DNA of 61,706 bases from Planctomycetaceae bacterium. GTDB lineage: Bacteria; Planctomycetota; Planctomycetia; Planctomycetales; Planctomycetaceae. A model generated the notes under the pieces. The model was not told where the DNA came from. It did no database searches and was given only the letters and a program-made list of their open reading frames with translations. The stretch covers positions 1-61,706 of the forward strand of contig JAGQQG010000032.1 of the NCBI GenBank assembly GCA_020426325.1, in the 5' to 3' direction. Position numbers and translations under genes: made by a program. Below, in pieces: positions 35,575 through 45,000 of this stretch. Every line of letters starts with the position of its first letter. The stretch's first letter is position 1.

Positions 35575-36129
35575 ATGACTCGTCGAATTGTTGCTGCCTG
35601 TTGTCTGCTGGTGTTGCCGGGCGTTTTGTTTGGGGCGGACGGACCGCCGGTTGAGGGAGACACGGTGACTGATTTTGAGTTGCCGGTGGTTGAGGGTGAG
35701 ACGGTCAAGTTGTCTGACTTGACGCAGGACGGGCCGGTGGTGGTCGTTGTGCTTCGGGGGTTTCCGGGGTATCAGTGTCCGCTGTGTGGGGTGCAGTCGG
35801 TGCAGTTTGGGACGAATGCGAAGAAGTTCGCCAAAGCGGGGGCGAAGGTTGTGATGATCTATCCGGGGAGCGTCGATGACCTGGCGACCAAGGCGAAGGA
35901 GTTTCTCGCTGGTCGCAAGATTCCGGAGGGCTTCACGCTGGCCATTGATCCGGGTTACACGATGACAAATGCCTGGAACCTGCGGTGGGATGCTGAGAAC
36001 GAGACGGCCTATCCGTCGACATTTGTCATCGACAAGGACATGAAAGTGCGATGGGCCAAAGTCAGCATGAAGCACGGGGGGCGATCGAAGCCGAAGGAAG
36101 TGCTTGAGGCTTTAGAGAGTGTCGAGTAG
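35575..36129 (+). CDS. Secreted peroxiredoxin-like (AhpC/TSA) protein
   Basis: The ATG at 35575 has GGAG at a suitable distance and opens a signal peptide (TRRIVAACCLLVLPGVLFGA). The mature part is an AhpC/TSA thioredoxin-fold domain. The active-site region is FPGYQCPLCGVQ, with C68 and C71 in a CxxC arrangement rather than the single peroxidatic cysteine in PxxxTxxC. FVIDKDMKVRWAKVSM is the usual C-terminal strand. The protein probably sits in the periplasm and reduces peroxides or disulfides. Earlier in-frame starts lie in or beside repeat copy 4 and lack family support. Confidence 0.75.
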   Translation: MTRRIVAACCLLVLPGVLFGADGPPVEGDTVTDFELPVVEGETVKLSDLTQDGPVVVVVLRGFPGYQCPLCGVQSVQFGTNAKKFAKAGAKVVMIYPGSVDDLATKAKEFLAGRKIPEGFTLAIDPGYTMTNAWNLRWDAENETAYPSTFVIDKDMKVRWAKVSMKHGGRSKPKEVLEALESVE

Positions 36130-36225
36130 TCGGCAGGCTTTTGTCTCCGAGAGCGTCGTGGCGTGGTTGTGTGACAGCCTTTACACTGGCGGCGTTCGGT
36201 TCCTCATTGACGATCCCACGCTTCG

Positions 36226-37422
36226 ATGACAGAGCGTCCGGTTCCGCCTCCGCTTTCGCAACAGGTTGACGCTGAAGTTGCGCCGACGGATCAACTCGAC
36301 ATCCTCGGATATACCGACATCGCCGGGCAGACGGTGAGTGAAGGGCGCGGACGGATCTTTCCGTGCGACGAATGCGGGGCGGATCTGAAGTTCAACATCG
36401 GTCAGCAGCGGTTGCAGTGTCCGTATTGCGGAGCGGTGAAGGATCTTGAGCATCGCGACGGGGCGGAGATTCGTGAGCAGGATTTCCTCGTGATGCTCGA
36501 ACGCCTGGAACGGCTGCACGAGGAAGGGCTAAGCGAAGAGATCGGTGAGAGCGAGGTCCAGTGCGAATCGTGCGGCGGCACGGTTGTGTTCAATGGGACG
36601 TTGACGAGCAGCGAGTGTCCCTACTGCGGATCCCCGATTCAGCGGGAGCGGGTTCACTCAGCGACGTCTCGCATTCCGGTCGATGGGGTGCTTCCTTTTC
36701 TGGTCGATCACGATCAGGCTGCGAAAAAGCTTTCTGACTGGGTGAAGTCTCGCTGGCTTGCACCCAATGAATTTCTCAAGCGGGGCGTCGAAGGGAAGTT
36801 CAACGGCGTTTATCTGCCATACTGGACGTATGACACGTTGACGTATTCGCGCTATCAGGGTGAGCGCGGGGAGGACTACACGGTCACGGTCGGGTCAGGC
36901 AAGAACCGTCGAACGGAGACGCGGACACGCTGGTATTCTGCTTCGGGGGAGTTTCAGCGGTTCTTTGATGACGTGCTGGTCATCGGGTCACAAGGTTTGC
37001 CGCACAGTTATCTTTCAGAGCTGGAACCCTGGCTGCTCTCTCGCTGCATTCCTTTCACCCAGCAGGTACTGGCGGGGTTTCTTGCACGCACATACGACGT
37101 GCCGCTGGAGACCGGCTTTCAGGAGGCCAAGAGCCGCATCGACTCCGCCCTGCACACAGAGACGTGTCGCCGGATCGGTGGCGATCGACAGCGAGTCCAC
37201 TCGATCAAAAGCACCTACGATGCGATTACCTTTAAGCACCTGCTGCTGCCGGTGTGGATGCTGGCTTATCGCTATCAGGGGAAACCGTACCGGGTGTTTG
37301 TGAATGCGGGCTCGGGAGAAGTTCAGGGCGAACGGCCGTACAGTCCGTGGAAGATCGCCTTCGCAGTCGTGTGCGGCACGATCGCGGCTGCGGTTGCCGG
37401 AATCCTCTTCTCGCAACAGTGA
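36226..37422 (+). CDS. Zinc-ribbon membrane protein, unknown function
   Basis: This 398-residue protein has two zinc ribbons. The first is PCDECG with CPYCGAV about 14 residues later; the second is CESCGG with ECPYCGS. Between and after them is a large soluble domain with the stretch PYWTYDTLTYSRYQGERG, and a single membrane segment ends the protein (AFAVVCGTIAAAVAGILF). It resembles the TFIIB-type zinc-ribbon proteins found next to membrane proteins in Firmicutes and other phyla. The stop is followed by a short 5-base hairpin and the convergent D-glutamate cyclase-like gene. Confidence 0.6.
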   Translation: MTERPVPPPLSQQVDAEVAPTDQLDILGYTDIAGQTVSEGRGRIFPCDECGADLKFNIGQQRLQCPYCGAVKDLEHRDGAEIREQDFLVMLERLERLHEEGLSEEIGESEVQCESCGGTVVFNGTLTSSECPYCGSPIQRERVHSATSRIPVDGVLPFLVDHDQAAKKLSDWVKSRWLAPNEFLKRGVEGKFNGVYLPYWTYDTLTYSRYQGERGEDYTVTVGSGKNRRTETRTRWYSASGEFQRFFDDVLVIGSQGLPHSYLSELEPWLLSRCIPFTQQVLAGFLARTYDVPLETGFQEAKSRIDSALHTETCRRIGGDRQRVHSIKSTYDAITFKHLLLPVWMLAYRYQGKPYRVFVNAGSGEVQGERPYSPWKIAFAVVCGTIAAAVAGILFSQQ

Positions 37423-37436
37423 CTCACCAAGAGTCT

Positions 37437-38429
37437 TCAGAGATCCAGGCCAAGCAACTGGCGGATGAGTTCCCAGGGTTGGATGTAGGTCGCGAATGGC
37501 AGGCCGTCGATGGTCGGCTCGGCGAGTTGAGTGCAGCCGTCGATCGTCGGACCCGCTTCGACCATCTGTTCCAGCGCGTACAGCAATCGGTCGGTCGTCC
37601 AGAGGTTCAATGGGCCGAGATCGGATCGGAGAACTGTGAAAGCTGTCGCGAGCGCCATGGCCCCCCAGTCACTCACCCCGGCCAGGACTGTCCAGTTTGT
37701 GGGCGTGCGACAAGCATGAAGTGGAGGTGAAAGTCTGTATCCGATCTCGTCCCAGAAAGTACCCATGCCGATTTCGTTACCCCCATCGCCGATGCCGATA
37801 GTGCGAATGTGGGCCGGGCATTCTTCGAACAATCGATAGAGATCTGCGGACCAGTCGTCGATGGGTTGTCCGCGCATATTACGACAACTGGCCTCATGAT
37901 GTGCCTCGTGCAGCGACGGTCCAACTCGTTCGACGGAAATCAGATGCGTCAACGATCGGCCGGGCTCGCAGCTCCACAGTTCTTCTCGCCAGGCGTGCGA
38001 TAACGAGCGGTCAATCGGGCAGACGAGAAGCTCAATTTCGACCCCGCACGAAGCCATCGCGGTCCGGACGGTCGATTCACACAACTCGTCGGTAATGATG
38101 AGCGTTTCGACCCCGGACAGGTTGAGGACGTCCGCGAGCAGGGTTGCCCCCAGGGGGCCATCGGTCTCTGCTGCGGGCGTTGTGGCATCCGGAACATAAA
38201 AGCCGGTCACGACCGCAACGCTTTTTGCCTGCGTCACCAACTCGTTGGAAGCCGAAGCAAGATGTTCAGCACAGGGGGGTGACTCATGGTGGTGTTGAGA
38301 GAAAAGACCTCGGCCAGCCGGGTCGCGGCGAATCCAGAGATCGAGGTCCGAGGGTTGCATCTGTGAGTCACCGTGCAACGGATGATTGAGACGCTGTGCA
38401 AGAGGCGTCTCGACTGTGATCGCGATCAT
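37437..38429 (-). CDS. D-glutamate cyclase-like protein (DUF4392)
   Basis: The protein has the DUF4392/D-glutamate cyclase C-terminal signatures AAETDGPLGATLLADVL and IGIGDGGNEIGMG, with the conserved NWT-x5-VSDWGAMAL region near the C-terminus. Known relatives convert D-glutamate to 5-oxo-D-proline. The N-terminus is less conserved and starts are ambiguous: an ATG at 38429 (MIAITVE) is chosen, and the frame is open upstream to 38537. A further start, MQPSDLDLWIRRDPAGRG, is 23 codons in. The gene diverges from the Rieske gene with a 273-base intergenic region between them that must hold both promoters. Confidence 0.75.
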   Translation of the reverse strand: MIAITVETPLAQRLNHPLHGDSQMQPSDLDLWIRRDPAGRGLFSQHHHESPPCAEHLASASNELVTQAKSVAVVTGFYVPDATTPAAETDGPLGATLLADVLNLSGVETLIITDELCESTVRTAMASCGVEIELLVCPIDRSLSHAWREELWSCEPGRSLTHLISVERVGPSLHEAHHEASCRNMRGQPIDDWSADLYRLFEECPAHIRTIGIGDGGNEIGMGTFWDEIGYRLSPPLHACRTPTNWTVLAGVSDWGAMALATAFTVLRSDLGPLNLWTTDRLLYALEQMVEAGPTIDGCTQLAEPTIDGLPFATYIQPWELIRQLLGLDL

Positions 38430-38702
38430 GACAGCCGTTCGACGGAATGTCCATTCGTCCGCAATTGAGAGATTTCCGGTTGAATCGAGATGCGTATTTC
38501 GCGCATTCCCAGCGTTGAGAACAGCGTGTTCGGGCACTTCCAGCTTGTGAGAAATCGGCGGCGAAGCTGGTGATGTCAGTTGCTACCGCCAGTTTAAACT
38601 GCCATGATTCGCTCAATTCGTCCCCAACTGTGGGGCACGATGCGCTGAAATGTCTCTCGCGCACCTCGCCGCACATTCATCGCGGCCAGACACCCACTCG
38701 CC

Positions 38703-39713
38703 ATGGCTGACAAGAAACTGACAACTGAGGAGATTCTCGCACTAGCCCGTAAGGGAGGTGTGGCTCCAAAACCCACGGCTGAGTCTCCGGCAACGGAGGA
38801 GTCTGTCGGTGCATCGCCGTCTGAAGCTCCTGCAAAGCCAGCTGCGGCCAAGCCGTCCTCGACGGCAGATATTCTCGCCGCTGCAAGAGCGGGCGGAACG
38901 AGTGCTGCGGCTCCTAAGGCTTCGCCTGCCGCGAAGCCGGGTTCGACCGCGGATATTCTGGCGGCCGCTCGTGCCGGAAAAGCTGGAGGCGCGGCTGCTC
39001 CCGCTAAGCCACAGACTGGCGGGGAGGGTGTCAAGAAAGCACCTGTGGCTGCGAAGTCAGTGGGAGATCGGCCCTCGGTGGCAGACATGGTTAAGGCTGC
39101 CAGAGAGGGGGCTCCGACGGCTGTTCCTGCAGCAAAGCCGAAGCTCCCGGCCAAGCCGGTGTTGCCGGGTAAGAAGGCTGCGGAGGAGTCGACGCGTCGT
39201 TCGTTTTTTGCTGAGGCTGTGACGTTTGTGACCGAGCCGTTCATGGCGGCGTGGATTGCCATGGGGGCGATTGGTGCAATTTGGGGTCTTGCGGTTGCCC
39301 GCTTCATGATGCCCAACATGATTGTCGAGCCACCCACAAAGTTTAAGATCGGCCCGGAATCGGATTATCCGCCCGGCACTGTCTCCACAAAGTGGAAGGC
39401 GGAGCGGGGGATCTGGGTGGTGAATACGGATCAATACAACGGCAAGCAGTTGATTTATGCCCTGCTCTCCGTGTGCACTCACTTGGGATGTACGCCCAAC
39501 TGGTTAGAGGGTGAGCAGAAGTTCAAGTGTCCCTGTCACGGTTCAGGTTTCTATATCACCGGGATTAACTTTGAGGGTCCAGCTCCCCGACCGCTGGAGC
39601 GGGTGGGGATTCGGGTTGCTCCGGATGGCTCTCTGGAAGTTGACAAGAGTGTGAAGTTCCAGGAAGAACTGGGGCAATGGGGTGATGCTGCTTCGTTTGT
39701 AGAGATGGCGTAG
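38703..39713 (+). CDS. Rieske iron-sulfur protein with repeated N-terminal extension
   Basis: The C-terminal half is a Rieske 2Fe-2S domain: CTHLGC (C258, H260, C263) and CPCHGSG (C276, C278, H279), where C258/H260/C276/H279 bind the cluster and C263-C278 can form the disulfide. A membrane helix (about 180-203) follows RRSFF at 165-169, a Tat-like motif. Before it lies an extension of about 160 residues rich in Ala/Pro, with four copies of a 13-residue unit: TEEILALARKG (8), TADILAAARAG (54, 82) and VADMVKAAREG (126). The first gene of the respiratory operon, it should pass electrons from quinol to cytochrome c. The extension would remain in the cytoplasm. Confidence 0.9.
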   Translation: MADKKLTTEEILALARKGGVAPKPTAESPATEESVGASPSEAPAKPAAAKPSSTADILAAARAGGTSAAAPKASPAAKPGSTADILAAARAGKAGGAAAPAKPQTGGEGVKKAPVAAKSVGDRPSVADMVKAAREGAPTAVPAAKPKLPAKPVLPGKKAAEESTRRSFFAEAVTFVTEPFMAAWIAMGAIGAIWGLAVARFMMPNMIVEPPTKFKIGPESDYPPGTVSTKWKAERGIWVVNTDQYNGKQLIYALLSVCTHLGCTPNWLEGEQKFKCPCHGSGFYITGINFEGPAPRPLERVGIRVAPDGSLEVDKSVKFQEELGQWGDAASFVEMA

Positions 39714-39776
39714 GCGTCTGCGGGGCGTAGCCCGCGGGGATGGATTGTTTGCTGTTGACTTGTAACTGACGCTTCA

Positions 39777-40550
39777 ATGACAGTCGGCGAATATATTCGA
39801 GAATCACAGATTTGGCGGAGCATCTTCCGGCATCCGGCGCCATATGATCGGCGAAACCGGGCGGTGGTGATCCTGACCAACTTCTTTCTGCACCTGCATC
39901 CCGTGTCGGTCAAGCAGGGGGGGATTGCGCTCTCTTACACCTGGTGTATGGGAGGTGTGACGTTCTTCCTGTTTCTGGTCGAGACGCTCACGGGTGTGTT
40001 GTTGATGTTCTACTATCGTCCGACGTTGGAGTGGGCGTTTACGGATATTCGAGCGTTGCGCGATGTGACCACGCTGGGCATCATGCGGGAAATTCACCGC
40101 TGGGGTGCGCATGCGATGGTGATTACCGTGTGGCTGCACATGTATCGCGTGTTTCTCACGGGGAGTTATAAACCTCCGCGAGAATTCAACTGGGTGGTGG
40201 GGGTGCTGCTCCTGGTACTGACGCTGCTGCTCTCGTTTACGGGATATCTGCTGCCTTGGGATCAGCTGGCCATCTGGGCCATCACGGTGGGTTCCAACAT
40301 GGCACGAGCCACTCCCGTGCTGGGGCATGAGGGTCCCGGATTCCAATTACTCAACCTCGGTGGGTATGACTTGATCACAAATGCGAGTGACGCCCGATTC
40401 CTGCTATTGGGCAGTCGGTTTGTGGGTGAGGAGACACTCAATCGATTTTACATTTTGCACTGTGTGGCCATTCCTCTGGTGGTGGCGACTCTGATTGCAA
40501 TTCACTTTTGGCGCGTCCGTAAGGACGGAGGTATCAGTCAACCTCTTTGA
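39777..40550 (+). CDS. Cytochrome b, N-terminal (b6-type) subunit
   Basis: This 257-residue protein is the diheme half of a split cytochrome b. The heme ligands are H107 and H121 in helix B (EIHRWGAHAMVITVWLHMYR) and H228 and H243 in helix D (ILHCVAIPLVVATLIAIHFW), with normal spacing. Four membrane helices are expected. It starts 63 bases after the Rieske gene and precedes the subunit IV-like gene. Together they form the quinol-oxidising core. Confidence 0.92.
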   Translation: MTVGEYIRESQIWRSIFRHPAPYDRRNRAVVILTNFFLHLHPVSVKQGGIALSYTWCMGGVTFFLFLVETLTGVLLMFYYRPTLEWAFTDIRALRDVTTLGIMREIHRWGAHAMVITVWLHMYRVFLTGSYKPPREFNWVVGVLLLVLTLLLSFTGYLLPWDQLAIWAITVGSNMARATPVLGHEGPGFQLLNLGGYDLITNASDARFLLLGSRFVGEETLNRFYILHCVAIPLVVATLIAIHFWRVRKDGGISQPL

Positions 40551-40638
40551 ACGAGCCTGTGGCAGTCGGCAACCAGCAGGCTTTGTGTCTGCGAAGGGTG
40601 TGTGCTGACTTCTGTGAACTGAGGGCTGCAGCTGACTT

Positions 40639-42003
40639 ATGGACCCACATCCCGATCTGACAGCGAGTGTGATTCGAGGCCTTGGGTGGTTCTACCTCCT
40701 GATGGCGGCGATGAATGCATTTTGGACGATCCGTGTTTTCAAAACCGGCACGTATTACGAATCCGTCGCCGGGTTTAAGCACATCCCCAAGGCTGCACCA
40801 TGGGCCATTTTTACGGCCTTGCTCTTCATGGTCGGTGCGGTCCAGGTTCGTTTCGACAGCGATCCTGCTGACTTCGTACTGAAGTTGCCGGTAGTGTTCA
40901 AAGATCTTGTCGACGTGGTGATCGCAAATCCGATCAGCTACTTCGCCCTCTCAATGGTGATCTTTGTCGCAATGATCTGGCTGCGTCGTTGGTGGACGAA
41001 GCCGACCGTCGCGTGGATTCTGTTGAACTTCGCGATGCTGTTTCTCTGCGTCAGTATGACGGATTACGACTTCCGTCAAATCGTCGGCAAGCCGGACAAC
41101 GTGCCGATTGTCGGCATGTTGTTCCTGGTGGGGTTCTTTACATGGTTGTACTTCAGCAAGTCTGTGGAGAATGACCGTCGGATCGCTGCAGGCGAACCGA
41201 AGATCGAAGATGAGCAGTCGGAGCAGGTTCTGGTGTGGCCCGATCTGGTCTATACCGAGATGATCTGCATGTTGTTGCTCACGGCCTTGCTGATTGCCTG
41301 GGGGATTGCATTGCAGGCCCCGCTGGAGGAGCCGGCCTCGGCTGTGAAGACGCCTAACCCCTCGAAGGCCCCGTGGTACTTCCTCGGTTTGCAGGAAATG
41401 CTCGTCTATTATGACCCGTGGATGGCGGGCGTGGTGCTGCCGAGTGTGATTCTCGTTGGGCTGATGGCGATCCCTTACATCGACTTCAATCCCAAGGGGA
41501 ACGGATATTACACGTTTGATGAACGAAAATTCTCGATCATCACGTTCCTGTTTGGGTTCCTCCCGTTGTGGGTTGGGATGATTGTCCTGGGAACATTCAT
41601 TCGTGGCCCCAACTGGAACATGTTTGGTCCTTATGAATACTGGGACGTCCACAAGCTGGAAGTGCTGAACAACATCGACCTGTCACAAATGTTTTGGGTC
41701 GACTGGCTTGGGAAGCCGCTTCCGAAGCCGGATCCCAACGCAAGTTTCTGGATGCAGGCGGGGACCATCATCCTGCGTGAGTGGTTAGGGTTTGCTCTGA
41801 TTCTGGGCTACCTGTTCCTGTTGCCGCCGCTCCTCGCAGTGACGGTGTTTCGCAAGTTCTTCATCAAGATGGGCTTCCTGAGGTTCATGGTTCTGGCGAA
41901 TCTCATCCTGTTGATGGGGGCCTTGCCACTCAAGATGGCACTGCGTTGGGCATTTACCCTGAAATACATCGTCTCCATTCCAGAATGGTTCTTTAACATC
42001 TAG
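40639..42003 (+). CDS. Cytochrome b, C-terminal (subunit IV) domain with N-terminal extension
   Basis: This 454-residue protein has four or more membrane segments before the subunit IV-like part, which is larger than the 160 or so residues of ordinary subunit IV. The Qo-site motif, PEWY in many bc complexes, here reads APWY (residues 244-247, in KAPWYFLGLQE), so the glutamate is absent. The remainder has further helices. No heme-binding pair is apparent, as expected for this part. It follows the b6-type gene and is followed by the octaheme cytochrome gene after 92 bases of repeat-rich sequence. Confidence 0.85.
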   Translation: MDPHPDLTASVIRGLGWFYLLMAAMNAFWTIRVFKTGTYYESVAGFKHIPKAAPWAIFTALLFMVGAVQVRFDSDPADFVLKLPVVFKDLVDVVIANPISYFALSMVIFVAMIWLRRWWTKPTVAWILLNFAMLFLCVSMTDYDFRQIVGKPDNVPIVGMLFLVGFFTWLYFSKSVENDRRIAAGEPKIEDEQSEQVLVWPDLVYTEMICMLLLTALLIAWGIALQAPLEEPASAVKTPNPSKAPWYFLGLQEMLVYYDPWMAGVVLPSVILVGLMAIPYIDFNPKGNGYYTFDERKFSIITFLFGFLPLWVGMIVLGTFIRGPNWNMFGPYEYWDVHKLEVLNNIDLSQMFWVDWLGKPLPKPDPNASFWMQAGTIILREWLGFALILGYLFLLPPLLAVTVFRKFFIKMGFLRFMVLANLILLMGALPLKMALRWAFTLKYIVSIPEWFFNI

Positions 42004-42010
42004 TAAGTAG

Positions 42011-42090
42011 CGAAAAGGGAGTAGCGAGTAGTAAGACGTGACTCCCGCTGGATCAACCACTACTCCCAATTCCCGACTCCCTACTCCCGA
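42011..42090. repeat. GGGAGTAG-type inverted repeat between cytochrome genes
   Basis: The left arm GGGAGTAGCGAGT (42017-42029) and the right arm ACTCCCTACTCCC (42076-42088) are inverted copies matching at 12 of 13 bases. A further ACTACTCCC at 42059 extends the pattern. It looks like a short intergenic repeat element and could fold into a hairpin between the two genes. Confidence 0.6.
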
Positions 42091-42095
42091 CAACT

Positions 42096-45000
42096 ATGCC
42101 TGCCAACGATCAATTCTGGCGACCGCTCGGCGCGATGCACAAAGTGTTTGCCGCAAGTGCAGTGTTGCTGCTGGTGTGCACGCTCTGGATGATGGCAAAT
42201 GACCATCGTGACGAGTGGCGTGAATACCAGACTGTGGCCGATAAACTGAAGGCAGCTCAGCTCTCCGGTCAGTTGGAAGAGATTCAGACCGACGCCTACA
42301 AAGAGCGTCAGCAGCAACTGGAGAAACAGAGAAGTGAAGCTCAGGGAGTCCTCGCTGAAAAGTCTGATGAGATTGAGGAGTTGAAGGCCAAGGTCACCGA
42401 GATTCAGGGTGATGTGGATTTCCGGGCACGCCAGACGAAGTTTGAAGGTGCCAAGCGGGACGTGGCCCGAGCGAATCTGGACATCGGCGTGCGGGATGGA
42501 GTCTCAGACGAAGAGCTTCAGGTTCTGCAGGAAAAGTTTGATGCCTTGCAGGCTTCTGTCGACGGAATGAATGGCGAACTTGATGTCCGCAAAGCTGAAT
42601 TGGCTCGGGCGAAAGGTGATTTGGCTGGGGTGACAGCTGAGCTCGATGAAATCGACACTGAGCTGAAGAAGCTGCAGACCGATTCTGAGCTTGTTGACAA
42701 AGCTCTGACGAGCATTCAGCCAGACAGCAGCCTGCAGAAATTCAAGCGTTGGCTGATGTTGCAGCCCATCGTTGATGGTTTCAACTCGCCTCACCGGCTT
42801 CAGCAGGACTGGCTTCCCAATCTCATGCAGACATTGGGAATGACGAAGACGGCCCGGTTCGACCGATGCCGATCCTGTCATGTGAATATCAATGATTTCA
42901 GGGCAGGGAATGTTCCGGGCTTCCCGCATGGTGACTTCGCTGATGGCAAGTATCCGCACCCCTATTCGTCTCACCCGAATCCGGATGTGTATCTGTCATC
43001 AACCAGCCCGCACCCCATGCCCAAGTTTGGCTGCACGATTTGCCACGACGGCGACGGCTCCGGGACGAGCTTCCAGAATGCTGAGCATACTCCCAACGAT
43101 CCGGCCGAGGCGGAACTGTGGAGTGATGAACATCACTGGCATTCGAATCACTTCTGGGAATACCCGATGCAACCGGATCGGTTCATCGAATCCGGCTGTC
43201 TAAAGTGCCATCACTCTGTCGTGGAATTGGGTGTCAACAAGAAGTTCGGGGCAACAGCCCCCAAGGTCTATGAAGGTTATGAGTTGATCAAGTCGTATGG
43301 CTGCTTTGGCTGCCATGAGATCAACGGCTACAACGGTCCTGAATCAATCGGTCCAGACCTGCGACTCGAGCCGCAAACTCCGGAAGAGTTCGCCAAGTAT
43401 GCTGATGACCCCAATCAGATCCCGGGTCGTGAACGGAAGGTGGGCCCCTCTCTGCGGAATCTGGCTTCCAAGACCACTCCCGAGTTTGTGGCCTACTGGA
43501 CAGAGAATCCGAGCCGCTTCCGTCCGACAACCAAGATGCCTCAATTCTTTCATCTGACGAATCAGCAGGATGAACTGGCCGAGAAGTATCAACCGGTGCA
43601 GATTGCTGCGATCGCAGCCTTCCTTGAGAAGAGCTCAATGCCGCTTGAGTTGATGCAGCCCCAGGATGGGTATGAGCCGGATGCTGAGCGGGGCAAGACG
43701 CTGTTTGCCCGTCGCGGCTGTCTGGCCTGTCACTCGCATGGAGACGAAGCGTTTTCAGGTTCACATGCGACCTTTGGTCCTGAACTCTCCAAGGTCCATG
43801 AGAAGATCCTGCCCGGCAAAGAAGGCTTTAACTGGCTCTACACCTGGATTCGCGAACCGACCCGGCATCATCCCCGCACGAAGATGCCCAACCTCTACCT
43901 TGAGCCGGAAGGCGAAGGAGAGAATTACGTCGACCCGGCTGCTGACATTGCAGCGTTCCTTCTTCAGGGAGGACCAAAGGAGTTTCCGGAGTTGAGCGTG
44001 GATGAGAACGTGTTGGACGAACTCGTCGAGCTGTTCGCACGCAAGGGACTCACCGGAGCCGACTATGACACAATGCTCCTGACGCATGCGTATCCTCGCG
44101 ATCCCGCGACTATCAAGGGTGACGAGATCGAGCTTGCCCGTCGTGAGGGAGACCCTGAGCAGATCGGTGAAGAGGAATGGCGAAAGCGAAAGATGGCCTA
44201 TGTCGGTCGCCGGACGATTTCCTTCTATGGCTGCTACGGGTGTCACGACATTCCTGGATTCGAAGCGGCTCGACCGATCGGAACAGCACTTCAGGACTGG
44301 GGTCGCAAGGAAACGTCCAAGCTCGCCCTCGAACACATTGAAGAGTTCCTTCATCACCACGGCACCGCCCCGGCCCATGAAGACGAACATAGCGAAGGCG
44401 GAGAGAGCATCCCGGAGATCGCAGAGAATGCCATCGAACGTCAGTTCAACGATGGAAATGCGAGCGAAGAGGATCTGTCGACAGCCTACTTCTACGAAAA
44501 CCTCCTGCATCACGGACGCCCAGGCTTCATCTGGCAGAAGCTTCGCCAACCACGCAGTTACGACTACATGAAGATCGAAACCAAGGGCTACGACGAAAGG
44601 CTGAAGATGCCTAAGTTCCCGTTCGATCAACAGCAGATTGAGGCGGTCGCGACGTTCGTGCTGGGACTCACGGCCGAGCCGCCAGCGGAAGAGTATGTGT
44701 TCCATCCGGACGAGCAGAATGCCGACATCATCGAGGGAGAGCGGCTGCTGGCAAAGTACAACTGCACCGGCTGCCACATGCTGGAGTTGCCTGAGATTAA
44801 GTATGGCGTCGATCCAGACGATCTGGCCGAGTCAACGCTCGGTGCCGGGGACTACGAGAAAGGCCTGGAGTTGTTGCTGCAGCTCAAGCCTCCGCGGAAC
44901 GGCTTGACGGGTGAAAAACTGCCAACGGGCGAACCGGTGGTCAGTTTTCACGGAATGATCTTTGCCGAGCCAGACTTCGAGGAAGATCCGGAGTATCAGG

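Noticed and set aside
37421-37435. Short hairpin GACTC-ACCAA-GAGTC between convergent genes
   Set aside because: Only 5 base pairs and no T run, so a terminator call is not supported.
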